From a virus: 20,089 nucleotides of DNA. Shown here in pieces: positions 12,309 to 19,313 of this stretch (its first letter is position 1; each line of letters starts with the position of its first letter). The stretch spans positions 1 to 20,089 of the IMG/VR virus record IMGVR_UViG_3300031227_000563; one strand, 5' to 3'. Under the pieces are notes generated by a model. It saw nothing but the letters and a program-made list of their open reading frames with translations. It searched no databases and was not told the origin of the DNA. The translations under genes were made by a program, and so were the position numbers.

Positions 12309-12893
12309 ATGAGTAAAAAGACTGCGAGATTAGTCGAGAACGAATCTCAAGAGAAAACTAAAAATTTGGCAGAAATTGCCGAAAAAGAACTACAGGAAGA
12401 GAAAGAACAAAAAGAAATAGCTTTAGTGAAGAGAGCAATTAAGCAAACATTAGAAGAAATTCGCAAAAAAGAAAAAGAAAGAAATAAGTTAAATAAAGAA
12501 ATTAAAATTTTAAAGCAGGATATTGATAATATTAGGGCTGGCAGATTAGATTTAATTGAGGAACGGCAAAGCAAAGATGACGAGGCAAAACGGACTTCGA
12601 TTATTGAAATAATTAAGGAAAAAGAAATTCACCATCACCATTATCATGACAGGTGGTATGAACCGTATCGAATAACTTTTAAATACCCCGATTATTATAT
12701 ACCATATACAGATTACAATATAGCGGGGGGCATAGGGGATTTGCCAATAACTACCATAGCGGGAAGTACATGGACAATGGCTACAGGAACTGTTTCAACT
12801 CACAAGGAGTACTCCGTAACAAATTCGGTGGCGAAAAATGCGGTTGCGGGGACTTACAAATTAGCTGATGGTGATTGTATAACAATTAACTAA
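12309..12893 (+). CDS. Coiled-coil, His-rich protein of unknown function inside an inverted repeat
   Basis: This encodes 194 residues; AAAGGAGAAAATAAAATG sets the start. Residues 12-105 are almost entirely charged and helix-forming with heptad character (KRAIKQTLEEIRKKEKERNK and onward), so a long coiled coil is expected. Residues 108-113 are HHHHYH, a natural metal-binding-type cluster, followed by an aromatic stretch (DRWYEPYRITFKYPDYYIPY, residues 114-133) and a small Gly/Thr/Ser-rich C-terminal part (TIAGSTWTMATGTVSTHKEY...) that looks beta-rich. I do not recognise the family. The arrangement of stalk plus beta head suggests a small fibre or whisker. It interrupts the usual neck gene order and lies between arms of a perfect inverted repeat, so it looks like an added gene with its own ribosome binding site. 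Confidence 0.6.
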   Translation: MSKKTARLVENESQEKTKNLAEIAEKELQEEKEQKEIALVKRAIKQTLEEIRKKEKERNKLNKEIKILKQDIDNIRAGRLDLIEERQSKDDEAKRTSIIEIIKEKEIHHHHYHDRWYEPYRITFKYPDYYIPYTDYNIAGGIGDLPITTIAGSTWTMATGTVSTHKEYSVTNSVAKNAVAGTYKLADGDCITIN

Positions 12894-12901
12894 ATTTAAA
12901 A

Positions 12902-12916
12902 ATTCTGCCCTTATTT
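12902..12916 (+). repeat. Right arm of the 15-bp inverted repeat, with T-tract and ribosome binding site
   Basis: ATTCTGCCCTTATTT matches the left arm (12272-12286) in inverse orientation. It is followed by TT and AGGAG, the ribosome binding site of the gene at 12929. The string CCCTTATTTTTAGGAG closely resembles the end of the terminator at 1267-1298 (CCCCTTTATTTTTAAGGAG), so the arm looks like the 3' half of a terminator. Confidence 0.85.
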
Positions 12917-12928
12917 TTAGGAGAAAAT

Positions 12929-13327
12929 ATGAATGACCTTTTTAAAGGAATATATGCGAAATATAAAAGCAGTACGGGAGTTGGCACTCTATACGCCGAT
13001 CTTACGGGGGGATTGCATAATACGGTAGTTCCACAAAATACAGCTTATCCTTATGCAGCTTTTTATTTAATAAGTAATGTCCCTCATTGGACATTTGATG
13101 CAACGATGGAAAATTCAATAATTCAATTTAGCATATTTAATGATAATTCAGATGTAAGTGATATCGGGGATTTGTATAAAGAATTAACCGATTTATATGA
13201 CTGGGCGGATTTAACTTTAGATAATTATCACTCAGTTTTTCTCCGGCGGGAATCTAGCAATTTAACAAAAAATGAAGAAATTTGGCAATACATTGTGGAT
13301 TATCGGGCGGAGCAACAATTAAAATAA
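12929..13327 (+). CDS. Tail terminator (tail completion) protein, DUF3168-like
   Basis: This encodes 132 residues; AGGAGAAAAT lies directly upstream. The protein starts with a helix (MNDLFKGIYAKYKSS) and LYADLTGGLHN, then the family turn 'PQNTAYPYAAFYLISN', followed by strands (SIIQFSIFNDNSDVSDIGDL), a helix and a closing strand pair (HSVFLRRESSNL, WQYIVDYRAEQQL). This matches DUF3168/SPP1 gp17-type tail completion proteins in length and in order of elements. Those proteins cap the growing tail tube and later contact the neck ring. Its place after the gp10-like gene (with two extra genes between) and before the tube genes supports the call. Confidence 0.78.
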   Translation: MNDLFKGIYAKYKSSTGVGTLYADLTGGLHNTVVPQNTAYPYAAFYLISNVPHWTFDATMENSIIQFSIFNDNSDVSDIGDLYKELTDLYDWADLTLDNYHSVFLRRESSNLTKNEEIWQYIVDYRAEQQLK

Positions 13328-13373
13328 ATAAGTAGAAACTTAAAAAAAACTAAAACAAAAAAAGAGGTGAAAG

Positions 13374-14036
13374 ATGAAGAAGGATTTTAAGAAGGGATTG
13401 GATGAAATAATAATTTTGGCACAGGGGCCGAGTTGGTATCAAGCTCCCCAAAAGGCTCCCGAAAATACGGAGATATGGGGATCAAATATTATTTACAGAG
13501 AAGGAAATAAAGTAGATAGATTATTTGTAGGGCATGATATTAGGATTTTAATGTTGCACGATGACCCCGATTTTGTAAAAAATGTAAATGAATTAGATGT
13601 TCCGATTTATACAACGGGAAGATTTAAATGTCTTAAAAATGATTTTCCAATTCCCATAAATGAAATAATGGATAAATTTCATACAGCATTTTTTCTTAAT
13701 ATTATTGCTTATATGATAGCAACGGCTATTTTGCAAAAACCGAAAAAAATAAGTATATATGGAGTAGATATGAGACCGGATGCAGGAAATGAAACTTATA
13801 GCAATGAAAAGGGGAGCGTAGAATTTTGGTTAGGAGTTGCGATGGGGCAGGGTATTGAAATTATTAATACGAAAGAATCTTTTGTATTAAAGACAAAACA
13901 AGAAGGGGATTTTAAAAATAAAAGAGAAAAAGTTCCCCAAATAGGATTATACACGCAGATACCGCAAGCAGAAAGAAATCCTATTGGTATTCAGAATTAT
14001 ATTATTTTACCAGATCCGTTGGGGTCTGAAATTTAA
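13374..14036 (+). CDS. Rossmann-type 'GVDM' protein, copy B (paralogue of 11635-12273)
   Basis: This encodes 220 residues; AAAAAGAGGTGAAAG precedes the ATG. Motifs follow the same order as in copy A: Gly-rich strand IIILAQGPSWYQAP (the 'GPSW' form is closer to the usual nucleotide-binding turn), EIWGSNIIY, DRLFVGHDIR, VPIYTTGRF, helix NIIAYMIATAILQKP, signature IYGVDMRPD, then the closing VEFWLGVAMGQGIEI. The C-terminal 40 residues are unique and hydrophilic. Both copies keep the signature residues, so both are probably functional, perhaps on different substrates. No catalytic residue can be named. It stands between the tail terminator and the tube genes, an unusual place for an enzyme-like gene. 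A role in glycan or nucleotide-sugar chemistry is a guess from fold pattern alone. Confidence 0.6.
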   Translation: MKKDFKKGLDEIIILAQGPSWYQAPQKAPENTEIWGSNIIYREGNKVDRLFVGHDIRILMLHDDPDFVKNVNELDVPIYTTGRFKCLKNDFPIPINEIMDKFHTAFFLNIIAYMIATAILQKPKKISIYGVDMRPDAGNETYSNEKGSVEFWLGVAMGQGIEIINTKESFVLKTKQEGDFKNKREKVPQIGLYTQIPQAERNPIGIQNYIILPDPLGSEI

Positions 14037-14041
14037 AAGAA

Positions 14042-14058
14042 AAGAACGAAATGTTCTT
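14042..14058 (+). other. Small hairpin upstream of the tail tube gene
   Basis: AAGAAC (14042-14047) pairs perfectly with GTTCTT (14053-14058) around a five-base loop, a few bases after the stop of the preceding gene. No T-tract follows (AATAAAATAAAA instead), so it is not a standard terminator. It might protect or define the 5' end of the tail tube message. The stem is short and AT-rich, and chance is possible. Confidence 0.3.
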
Positions 14059-14086
14059 AATAAAATAAAAACGAGGTGAATTAAAG

Positions 14087-14455
14087 ATGAGTGAATTAAA
14101 AGGATTGGACGGAAGTGTTGTTTTTGCTAATGGGCAAACTTATGTAAGTAATTGGACATTAAATTATGTTGCGGGAACTCATGACACAACGAATTTCGAT
14201 AGTTCTTCTGGAGGGAAAGTATTTATTGCAGGAGTAAAAGAATGGAGCGGAAGTTATGATTGTTTCTATTCTACGGGCAATACTGCGGTTCCGGGAGATA
14301 CAGGAAATATCGTTCTAAAAACATCTACGGGGATTGTTGGAGTTTGGTCAGGTGGAATAATTATTACTGGAATGGATATTACTACTCCCGTTGATGGTGT
14401 AGTAGCCCAAAATTATTCTTTCCAAGGAACTGGTTTAATAACCGCAAGTTCATAA
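14087..14455 (+). CDS. Tail tube-like protein 1 (compact form)
   Basis: This encodes 122 residues; ACGAGGTGAATTAAAG is the ribosome binding site. The sequence is a single beta-sandwich: LDGSVVFANGQTYVSNWTLN, YVAGTHDTTNFDSSSGGKVFI, VKEWSGSYDCFYSTG, then the closing GIIITGMDITTPVDGVVAQN and YSFQGTGLI. The 'NWT.NYV.G.HD.T.F', 'EWS' and 'QN.SFQG.G' elements are typical of small siphovirus tail tube subunits, which stack as hexameric rings around the tape measure. Position just before the second tube-like gene and the tail assembly chaperones fits. At 122 residues it is short for a major tail protein, but the neighbouring paralogue carries an extra domain. Which of the two forms the tube cannot be decided here. 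Confidence 0.72.
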   Translation: MSELKGLDGSVVFANGQTYVSNWTLNYVAGTHDTTNFDSSSGGKVFIAGVKEWSGSYDCFYSTGNTAVPGDTGNIVLKTSTGIVGVWSGGIIITGMDITTPVDGVVAQNYSFQGTGLITASS

Positions 14456-14472
14456 AAAGAGGTGAATAAAAA

Positions 14473-15165
14473 ATGAGTGAAATTAGTGGAGTAAATGGAG
14501 CCGTATATTACAACGAAGAATTAAGCAGTACTGCAACTGCAAATGATATTGAATTTTCGACTGGAGATAGTACAATAACTTCTGTTTTAATAGACTTTGG
14601 AACTACTGGGGTAGGATTTAAAGCGGGGATGTTGTTTGATTTATCGGAATGTGGAGAAAAAGATTCAAACGAGAGAATATATACTATTGATACAGTACTT
14701 AATAAAGTAATTACAACGGTAGAAGCGATTACTTCTGGGGGAGCTTGTACGGGGACTCCAGTTTTTACCGAATATGACCCTGGTATTGAGATATGCGGAT
14801 TTTACAACTGGACAATAAATTATGTATCGGGCATTCACGATGTAACTGCTTTTTGTAATTCTTCTGCCGGTAAATCTTTTATCCCCAGTGTTACTGAATG
14901 GTCAGCCACAGCAGATAAATATTTTTTAACAGCGAATAATACTGTAGATGATTGGCTTGCCACAGAAGTAGAAGTTAGGTTTTTTACCAAATATGTTGCA
15001 AGTCCGACCGTAGGGGATCCTGCTCAATATTGGGAAGGCACTATGTTGGTAACCGGGATAGATGAAACTACCCCAGTAGATGCGTTAGTTACTCAGAATT
15101 TAAGTTTCCAAGGCAAAGGAGCATTAACCTTAACTACAAAAACGAATGATTGGAATACGACTTAA
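14473..15165 (+). CDS. Tail tube-like protein 2 (paralogue with inserted domain)
   Basis: This encodes 230 residues; AAGAGGTGAATAAAAA precedes the ATG. It starts MSEISGVNGAVYYNEE like its upstream neighbour. At about residues 17-105 (14521-14790) it contains an inserted beta-rich segment: STITSVLIDFGTTGVGFKAG, then ERIYTIDTVLNKVITTVEAI. It then resumes the tube pattern: NWTINYVSGIHDVTAFCNSS, SVTEWSATADKYFL, MLVTGIDETTPVDALVTQNL, SFQGKGAL. The shared motifs show that the two genes arose by duplication. A tube subunit with an outward-facing extra domain, or a minor subunit near the end of the tube, are both plausible. The following gene is the tail assembly chaperone, as expected after a major tail protein. 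Confidence 0.72.
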   Translation: MSEISGVNGAVYYNEELSSTATANDIEFSTGDSTITSVLIDFGTTGVGFKAGMLFDLSECGEKDSNERIYTIDTVLNKVITTVEAITSGGACTGTPVFTEYDPGIEICGFYNWTINYVSGIHDVTAFCNSSAGKSFIPSVTEWSATADKYFLTANNTVDDWLATEVEVRFFTKYVASPTVGDPAQYWEGTMLVTGIDETTPVDALVTQNLSFQGKGALTLTTKTNDWNTT

Positions 15166-15184
15166 AAAATAAAAGGAGAAAAAT

Positions 15185-15595
15185 ATGACAGATAAATTGG
15201 AAGATATTTCCAAAAGTGGAATATCACTAAAAATAAAAGATAAAAAATATGAACTTTCAGTATTAACTATTGGCGATTTAGCGAATTTTCGGCAATATAT
15301 CAAAGGTAAAAGAATTGAATTGATTCAAGATAGCGTGAAAAATCCCGAAGAAAGAATCGCCTTAATATCAAAAATTTTAGACTCACAAATAGATGAAACA
15401 GCAGAGATGGGAACTATGAGTGGGGTTTGTTTTTTATTATGGAAATCGTTGCAGAAAAAGCAGAAAGATTTAAAGTTAGAAGATATAGATGAAATGATTG
15501 ATTTAGGGAATATAGGAGAAGTTAGTTCAGTATTGACACAATTAGGCGGAACAATCGCAAACCCCACTCAAAGGGCGGAAAAAAGGAAAAAATAA
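15185..15595 (+). CDS. Tail assembly chaperone, N-terminal (gpG-like) frame
   Basis: This encodes 136 residues, preceded by AAAAGGAGAAAAAT. The N-terminal part (ISLKIKDKKYELSVLTIGDL, residues 13-32) followed by a mostly helical, acidic body is typical of the first tail assembly chaperone, which coats the tape measure before tube assembly. The position between the tube genes and a 1,042-aa tape measure gene is diagnostic. The gene ends in AGG-GCG-GAA-AAA-AGG-AAA-AAA-TAA; the A-rich run just before the stop, together with an open -1 frame that continues past it, points to a programmed frameshift giving a longer G-T-type product, as in lambda. No exact canonical slippery heptamer is present. Confidence 0.8.
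   Translation: MTDKLEDISKSGISLKIKDKKYELSVLTIGDLANFRQYIKGKRIELIQDSVKNPEERIALISKILDSQIDETAEMGTMSGVCFLLWKSLQKKQKDLKLEDIDEMIDLGNIGEVSSVLTQLGGTIANPTQRAEKRKK
15579..15592 (+). promoter_or_regulatory. Candidate -1 frameshift site of the tail assembly chaperone
   Basis: AAAAAAGGAAAAAA lies immediately before the TAA at 15593. Moving back one base at the terminal AAA-AAA continues into the frame of the next gene as I-T-W-K-L-A-F-S. The A-site codon re-pairs perfectly (AAA to AAA); the P-site shift (AAA to GAA) is imperfect, so efficiency would be modest. At the upstream AAA (15581-15583) the Lys codon can also slip perfectly, but the AGG codon after it would not. Confidence 0.5.
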
Positions 15596-15603
15596 CCTGG
15601 AAA

Positions 15604-15816
15604 TTGGCATTTTCGCTATTATCCAGATATTATCCTTCTTTCAGTCCTGAAGTGATAAATAATTTAAGTACTTTTCAATTTCATAATTATATGAATAATA
15701 TTGCAGAAATTGAAAAAATGTTTCACGGGGCAGAAGAAAAAAAGAAACCAAAATCTAATAAAGAATTAGTTGATGAAGCAAAAGAAATGGGATTAAAAAT
15801 ACCGAAAAAATATTAG
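15604..15816 (+). CDS. Tail assembly chaperone, C-terminal (T-like) frame
   Basis: The open segment is about 70 residues (to the TAG at 15814) if counted from the TTG at 15604. That TTG has no good ribosome binding site: the nearest AAGGA is 16 bases away. The frame is open from the A-rich run at about 15592, which makes independent translation less likely than a -1 frameshift from the gene before it (fusion about 210 residues). The product begins with a hydrophobic/aromatic part (FSLLSRYYPSFSPEVINNL, STFQFHNYMNNIAEIEKM) and ends in a Lys/Glu-rich helix. That suits the second chaperone domain, which recruits tube subunits to the tape measure. Its stop overlaps the ribosome binding site of the tape measure gene (AGGTGA). 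Confidence 0.7.
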   Translation: MAFSLLSRYYPSFSPEVINNLSTFQFHNYMNNIAEIEKMFHGAEEKKKPKSNKELVDEAKEMGLKIPKKY

Positions 15817-15826
15817 GTGAAATTTT

Positions 15827-18800
15827 ATGGAATTAGACAAAACATTTGTTACAATTGGAGCAAATACAGCACCTTTGGCGGCAGGGTTAACTCAAGCACA
15901 AGGGATGGTTACTAAATCAGCGGCTACTATGACAAAAAAATTAGCCGGGATCGGTAAGGGAATGACTATTGCCGGTGCTTTGATCGTGGCGGGGCTTGGA
16001 ATGGCTATTAAAACTGCTGCAAAATTCGAACAATCGATGGCAAATACTGCTTCTGTTGCAGGAGCAACCGCTGAAGAGCTTAAAAAATTATCTGATTATG
16101 CTCGAATAATGGGTGAACAATCTGTTTATTCTGCAAGTCAAGCCGCTGATGGAATGTATTATTTAGCTTCCGCTGGAATGAATACCAACGAAATAATGGG
16201 AGCATTAGAAGGAACATTGGCTTTAGCCGCCGCTACTGCAAGCGATTTAGCCTATACTTCGGAATCGGTTGCTGCGACTTTATCACAATACGGTTTTGCA
16301 GCCGAAGAGGCAGCAAGAGTTTCCAATGTATTTGCCGCTGCTATTTCTGGTTCACAAGCTACAATGGAAAAATTAACAGATTCAATGAGTTATGTTGGCC
16401 CGATGGCAAAAAGTATGGGAATATCTCTTGAAACAACTACCGGGATTTTAATGAATCTTTATAATGCTGGTTTACAAGGATCAAAAGCGGGAACTGCCCT
16501 AAGAATGGCTTTTGTTAAACTAATTGATCCTACTGAAAAAGGGATAGCAGCATTGGGAAAACTAAAAGTCGTTATTACGGATAGCTCTGGGGAATTAAGA
16601 CCTTTTCAAGATATTATAAACGAATTAAGTATAGCCGGAATGTCTGCTGCTGATGCGATGGATATATTTGGCATAAGAGCTGGGCCTGCAATGATGGCAC
16701 TTGTATCTCAGGGTACGGGAGCTATTCAAGAAATGACAGATAAGGTTACCGGGACTAATAAGGCTTTTGAAATGGCTGAAATGCAGATAGATACTTTTCA
16801 AGGGGCAATGAAGCTTCTAAAAAGTGCCTTTGAGGAATTTCAAATAACTTTAGCCGGAGGGTTAATGCCTGTATTAAAAGGTATGATTGAAAAAATAAGC
16901 GAAGGTATAAAAAAAGTTACTGCATGGATGAAGGAAAATCCAAAATTAACAGAATCTATTGTTAAATGGACGACTGCAATTGGAGCTTTAATGCTTGTTT
17001 TGGGTCCATTATTAAAAGTATTGCCCGGTCTGGTAATAGCGGGTGGATTTTTTACAACAGCAGTTGGGGCAATGGCAGGAGCAGTTGGATTGGCAGTAAT
17101 TAATTTTATTCTTTGGTATAATATTATCAAATCAATTGATGAAATATTACATTCTCATTATACAAGTGTTCAGGATGTAACAGATGCTGAAGATATATTT
17201 GCAAAAAAACAAGAAGAAGTTGCCGCAAAACTTGGACTTACAGTTGAAAAATATCGAGAACTATCAAAAGCAGGTGCTACTGTAACGGAAATGCTTAATG
17301 AAGCAGCGAAAAAAACAGTAGATTGGGACGCTTACAATACAGGACTTGCCGAACTAAATAGGTTAGCCGAAAGCGGAGAAATCTCAGCTCAAGGGCTTTA
17401 TAATGCAATGCGTCAATTAGCGATAGATACAGGGGTTGCAACTGAAAAAGTTTCTGATTTTGGTGGGGAAATTGGCAAGATAATTATAACAACAGAAGAT
17501 TTAAAACTTGATATGAAACTTTTAACCAAAGAGCATGAAGCTTATGGGGAATCAATAGAAGACAGTGTAAAATATTACAATGGAATGATTAATAAATTAA
17601 ACGCGGTTGATACTGTTCTTCAGACTGAATTATTATTGCTTAAAAAAGGAACAACGGCATATAAAGAAAAACAAGCAGAAATATTCGATAATATCAGTGC
17701 ATTAAATAAGGTGCAGAAAGCAATCGAAGCCGTAACACAAGCAAGAAAAAATTTAAATGATGCTATGAAAACCGTTAAAGATAGAATTTACGAACTAACC
17801 CATACCGAAGATGAAAATGCTTTACATTCGTTGGCTAATATGGATGCAGTCAAAGCTAAAAGACAAGAGCTTATAGATGATATTATGGGTCAAAATATGG
17901 GGGAACAAGAGGAAAAAGATGCCTTATCTAAAGTTGCCGAATGGTATCAATTAGAAATAGATGAAATTAAAAAAGCATTAAAAGCTAAATTCGATGCAAT
18001 ACTGATAACAACTAAGGCAGTAGAAGATAGTGCAAGAGAAGAAATTACAGCCGTTAATTCAATAACTGCTGCTTATCAAGCCGAATTAGACATAATCAAG
18101 GAATTAGAAAAGGCAAAAACCGTAGAAGAAGAAGAACAGGATATAGAACCAGTCATTAAACCTAAAAAACCACTTCGACAAGTATTAGACGAAGAAGGCG
18201 ATGTGGTAGGGCTTACCAATGTTGGGCTATCTGCAGAACAAAAAGAAATGGGTTTTGTATTAGGGGAAATTATTGATAAACAGAAAACAGCGATAGATCA
18301 GCAAAGCACAATTGTTTCGGGAGAACAAGAAATTATAATTGGGCAAAAAGCTATTATAGATAATCAGAATACAATGGCTGAAAATCAAGCCGATGCTTCG
18401 GGAAAAGTTATTGAAAGCATAGGAGAAGAAAATTTAGCCGTTGAAGAATCTAAAGCAAATTATAAAAGTTGGGAAGAGAAAGTTGCTGCCTATATAAAAA
18501 GCCATGTCGAAACAATTTCAATTGCTACTACAAATATAATAGGGAAATTACAAAGTGAACAAGGGGCGGTAAATAGTTTAGCGGGTGCTTATTCGAAATT
18601 GGCTACGGCAAAAACTTCTGCTCCTGATAAAGAAGGTATGCCTACGGCGGAAGCCGTTGAAAATGACAGCTCCCAACCTAATTCTGGTAAAAATTCACCC
18701 GATTTACCCTATGTAGGGGCTTTCGCAGGTGGAGGATATGTGCCTCGAACCGGATTGGCTTTAGTCCATCAAGGAGAAACAGTAACTCGACAAGGAGAGC

Positions 18801-18955
18801 CTCAAAAGATAATGACTTATTCTCCTAAAATAGAAATATTAGTTCAAGGCGACGGGGATGAAAGTAAAATCAAAAGAGTAGTTGAGGATGTCTTGAATGA
18901 TAGCTCAGCTGAATTTATAAGGCGGGGATACGAATTAAGTCCAGGTATATATTAA
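15827..18955 (+). CDS. Tape measure protein (TP901 family)
   Basis: This encodes 1,042 residues; AGGTGAAATTTT overlaps the upstream stop. Residues 1-45 start with the usual FVTIGANTAPLAAGLTQAQG strand-helix. Residues ~46-62 are a hydrophobic segment (IAGALIVAGLGMAI). Residues ~70-310 form the TP901 core (SVAGATAEELKKLSDYAR, YSASQAADGMYYLASAGM, MGISLETTTGILMNLYNAGL, DIFGIRAGPAMMALVSQG). A long hydrophobic region at ~380-430 can span membranes. The rest is coiled coil rich in Lys and Glu, then a low-complexity part and a C-terminal GAFAGGGYVPRTGLALVHQG motif common in tape measures. Using roughly 0.15 nm per residue, the tail would be about 150 nm. No peptidase or lytic transglycosylase motif is seen. 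The protein sets tail length and probably enters the host envelope during DNA injection. Confidence 0.95.
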   Translation: MELDKTFVTIGANTAPLAAGLTQAQGMVTKSAATMTKKLAGIGKGMTIAGALIVAGLGMAIKTAAKFEQSMANTASVAGATAEELKKLSDYARIMGEQSVYSASQAADGMYYLASAGMNTNEIMGALEGTLALAAATASDLAYTSESVAATLSQYGFAAEEAARVSNVFAAAISGSQATMEKLTDSMSYVGPMAKSMGISLETTTGILMNLYNAGLQGSKAGTALRMAFVKLIDPTEKGIAALGKLKVVITDSSGELRPFQDIINELSIAGMSAADAMDIFGIRAGPAMMALVSQGTGAIQEMTDKVTGTNKAFEMAEMQIDTFQGAMKLLKSAFEEFQITLAGGLMPVLKGMIEKISEGIKKVTAWMKENPKLTESIVKWTTAIGALMLVLGPLLKVLPGLVIAGGFFTTAVGAMAGAVGLAVINFILWYNIIKSIDEILHSHYTSVQDVTDAEDIFAKKQEEVAAKLGLTVEKYRELSKAGATVTEMLNEAAKKTVDWDAYNTGLAELNRLAESGEISAQGLYNAMRQLAIDTGVATEKVSDFGGEIGKIIITTEDLKLDMKLLTKEHEAYGESIEDSVKYYNGMINKLNAVDTVLQTELLLLKKGTTAYKEKQAEIFDNISALNKVQKAIEAVTQARKNLNDAMKTVKDRIYELTHTEDENALHSLANMDAVKAKRQELIDDIMGQNMGEQEEKDALSKVAEWYQLEIDEIKKALKAKFDAILITTKAVEDSAREEITAVNSITAAYQAELDIIKELEKAKTVEEEEQDIEPVIKPKKPLRQVLDEEGDVVGLTNVGLSAEQKEMGFVLGEIIDKQKTAIDQQSTIVSGEQEIIIGQKAIIDNQNTMAENQADASGKVIESIGEENLAVEESKANYKSWEEKVAAYIKSHVETISIATTNIIGKLQSEQGAVNSLAGAYSKLATAKTSAPDKEGMPTAEAVENDSSQPNSGKNSPDLPYVGAFAGGGYVPRTGLALVHQGETVTRQGEPQKIMTYSPKIEILVQGDGDESKIKRVVEDVLNDSSAEFIRRGYELSPGIY

Positions 18956-18965
18956 GAGGTGAAAT

Positions 18966-19313
18966 ATGTCAAGTAATTATGTAGTAGTAGGAACTCAAAC
19001 AATAAATTTTCCAATGAATTATAATTATACACCAGTTAATATGGAAACACATGAAAGAACTTTGGACGGATCTATGATTACTAATTATACGGTTACTACA
19101 GGGGACGTTCGGGTAATGAAGCACATCTGGGATATATCGGGAATTGACGAATTTCCATCTACTTTTTTAGGAGCAACGGGGACAGCTTGTACGGTTTATT
19201 GTTTAGGGGTTACCTATTCAGCAAAAATAATGAGCCAAGATTATCAGTTAGTTAAACCAATTTCAACTGGAGAAAATCTTATTAGATATAGTTTATCATT
19301 GGAGCAAATATAA
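18966..19313 (+). CDS. Small tail protein, probably distal tail component
   Basis: This encodes 115 residues; AAGAGGTGAAAT immediately follows the tape measure stop. Strands are evident (NYVVVGTQTINFPMNYNYTP, DGSMITNYTVTTGDVRVMKH) and a Trp-containing loop (IWDISGIDEF); the C-terminal half (TACTVYCLGVTYSAKIMSQD, then LIRYSLSLEQI) closes a beta-barrel. The pattern, length and place between tape measure and a hub-like gene fit a distal-tail-type ring protein of siphoviruses, which connects the last tube ring to the baseplate. No carbohydrate-binding addition is visible. Its TAA stop shares its last base with the ATG of the following gene, so the two are coupled. Confidence 0.55.
   Translation: MSSNYVVVGTQTINFPMNYNYTPVNMETHERTLDGSMITNYTVTTGDVRVMKHIWDISGIDEFPSTFLGATGTACTVYCLGVTYSAKIMSQDYQLVKPISTGENLIRYSLSLEQI

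Noticed and set aside
12272-12916. Inverted repeat considered as the ends of an insertion sequence.
   Set aside because: The enclosed gene has no transposase features (a coiled coil and a beta-like tail only), and no target-site duplication flanks the arms.
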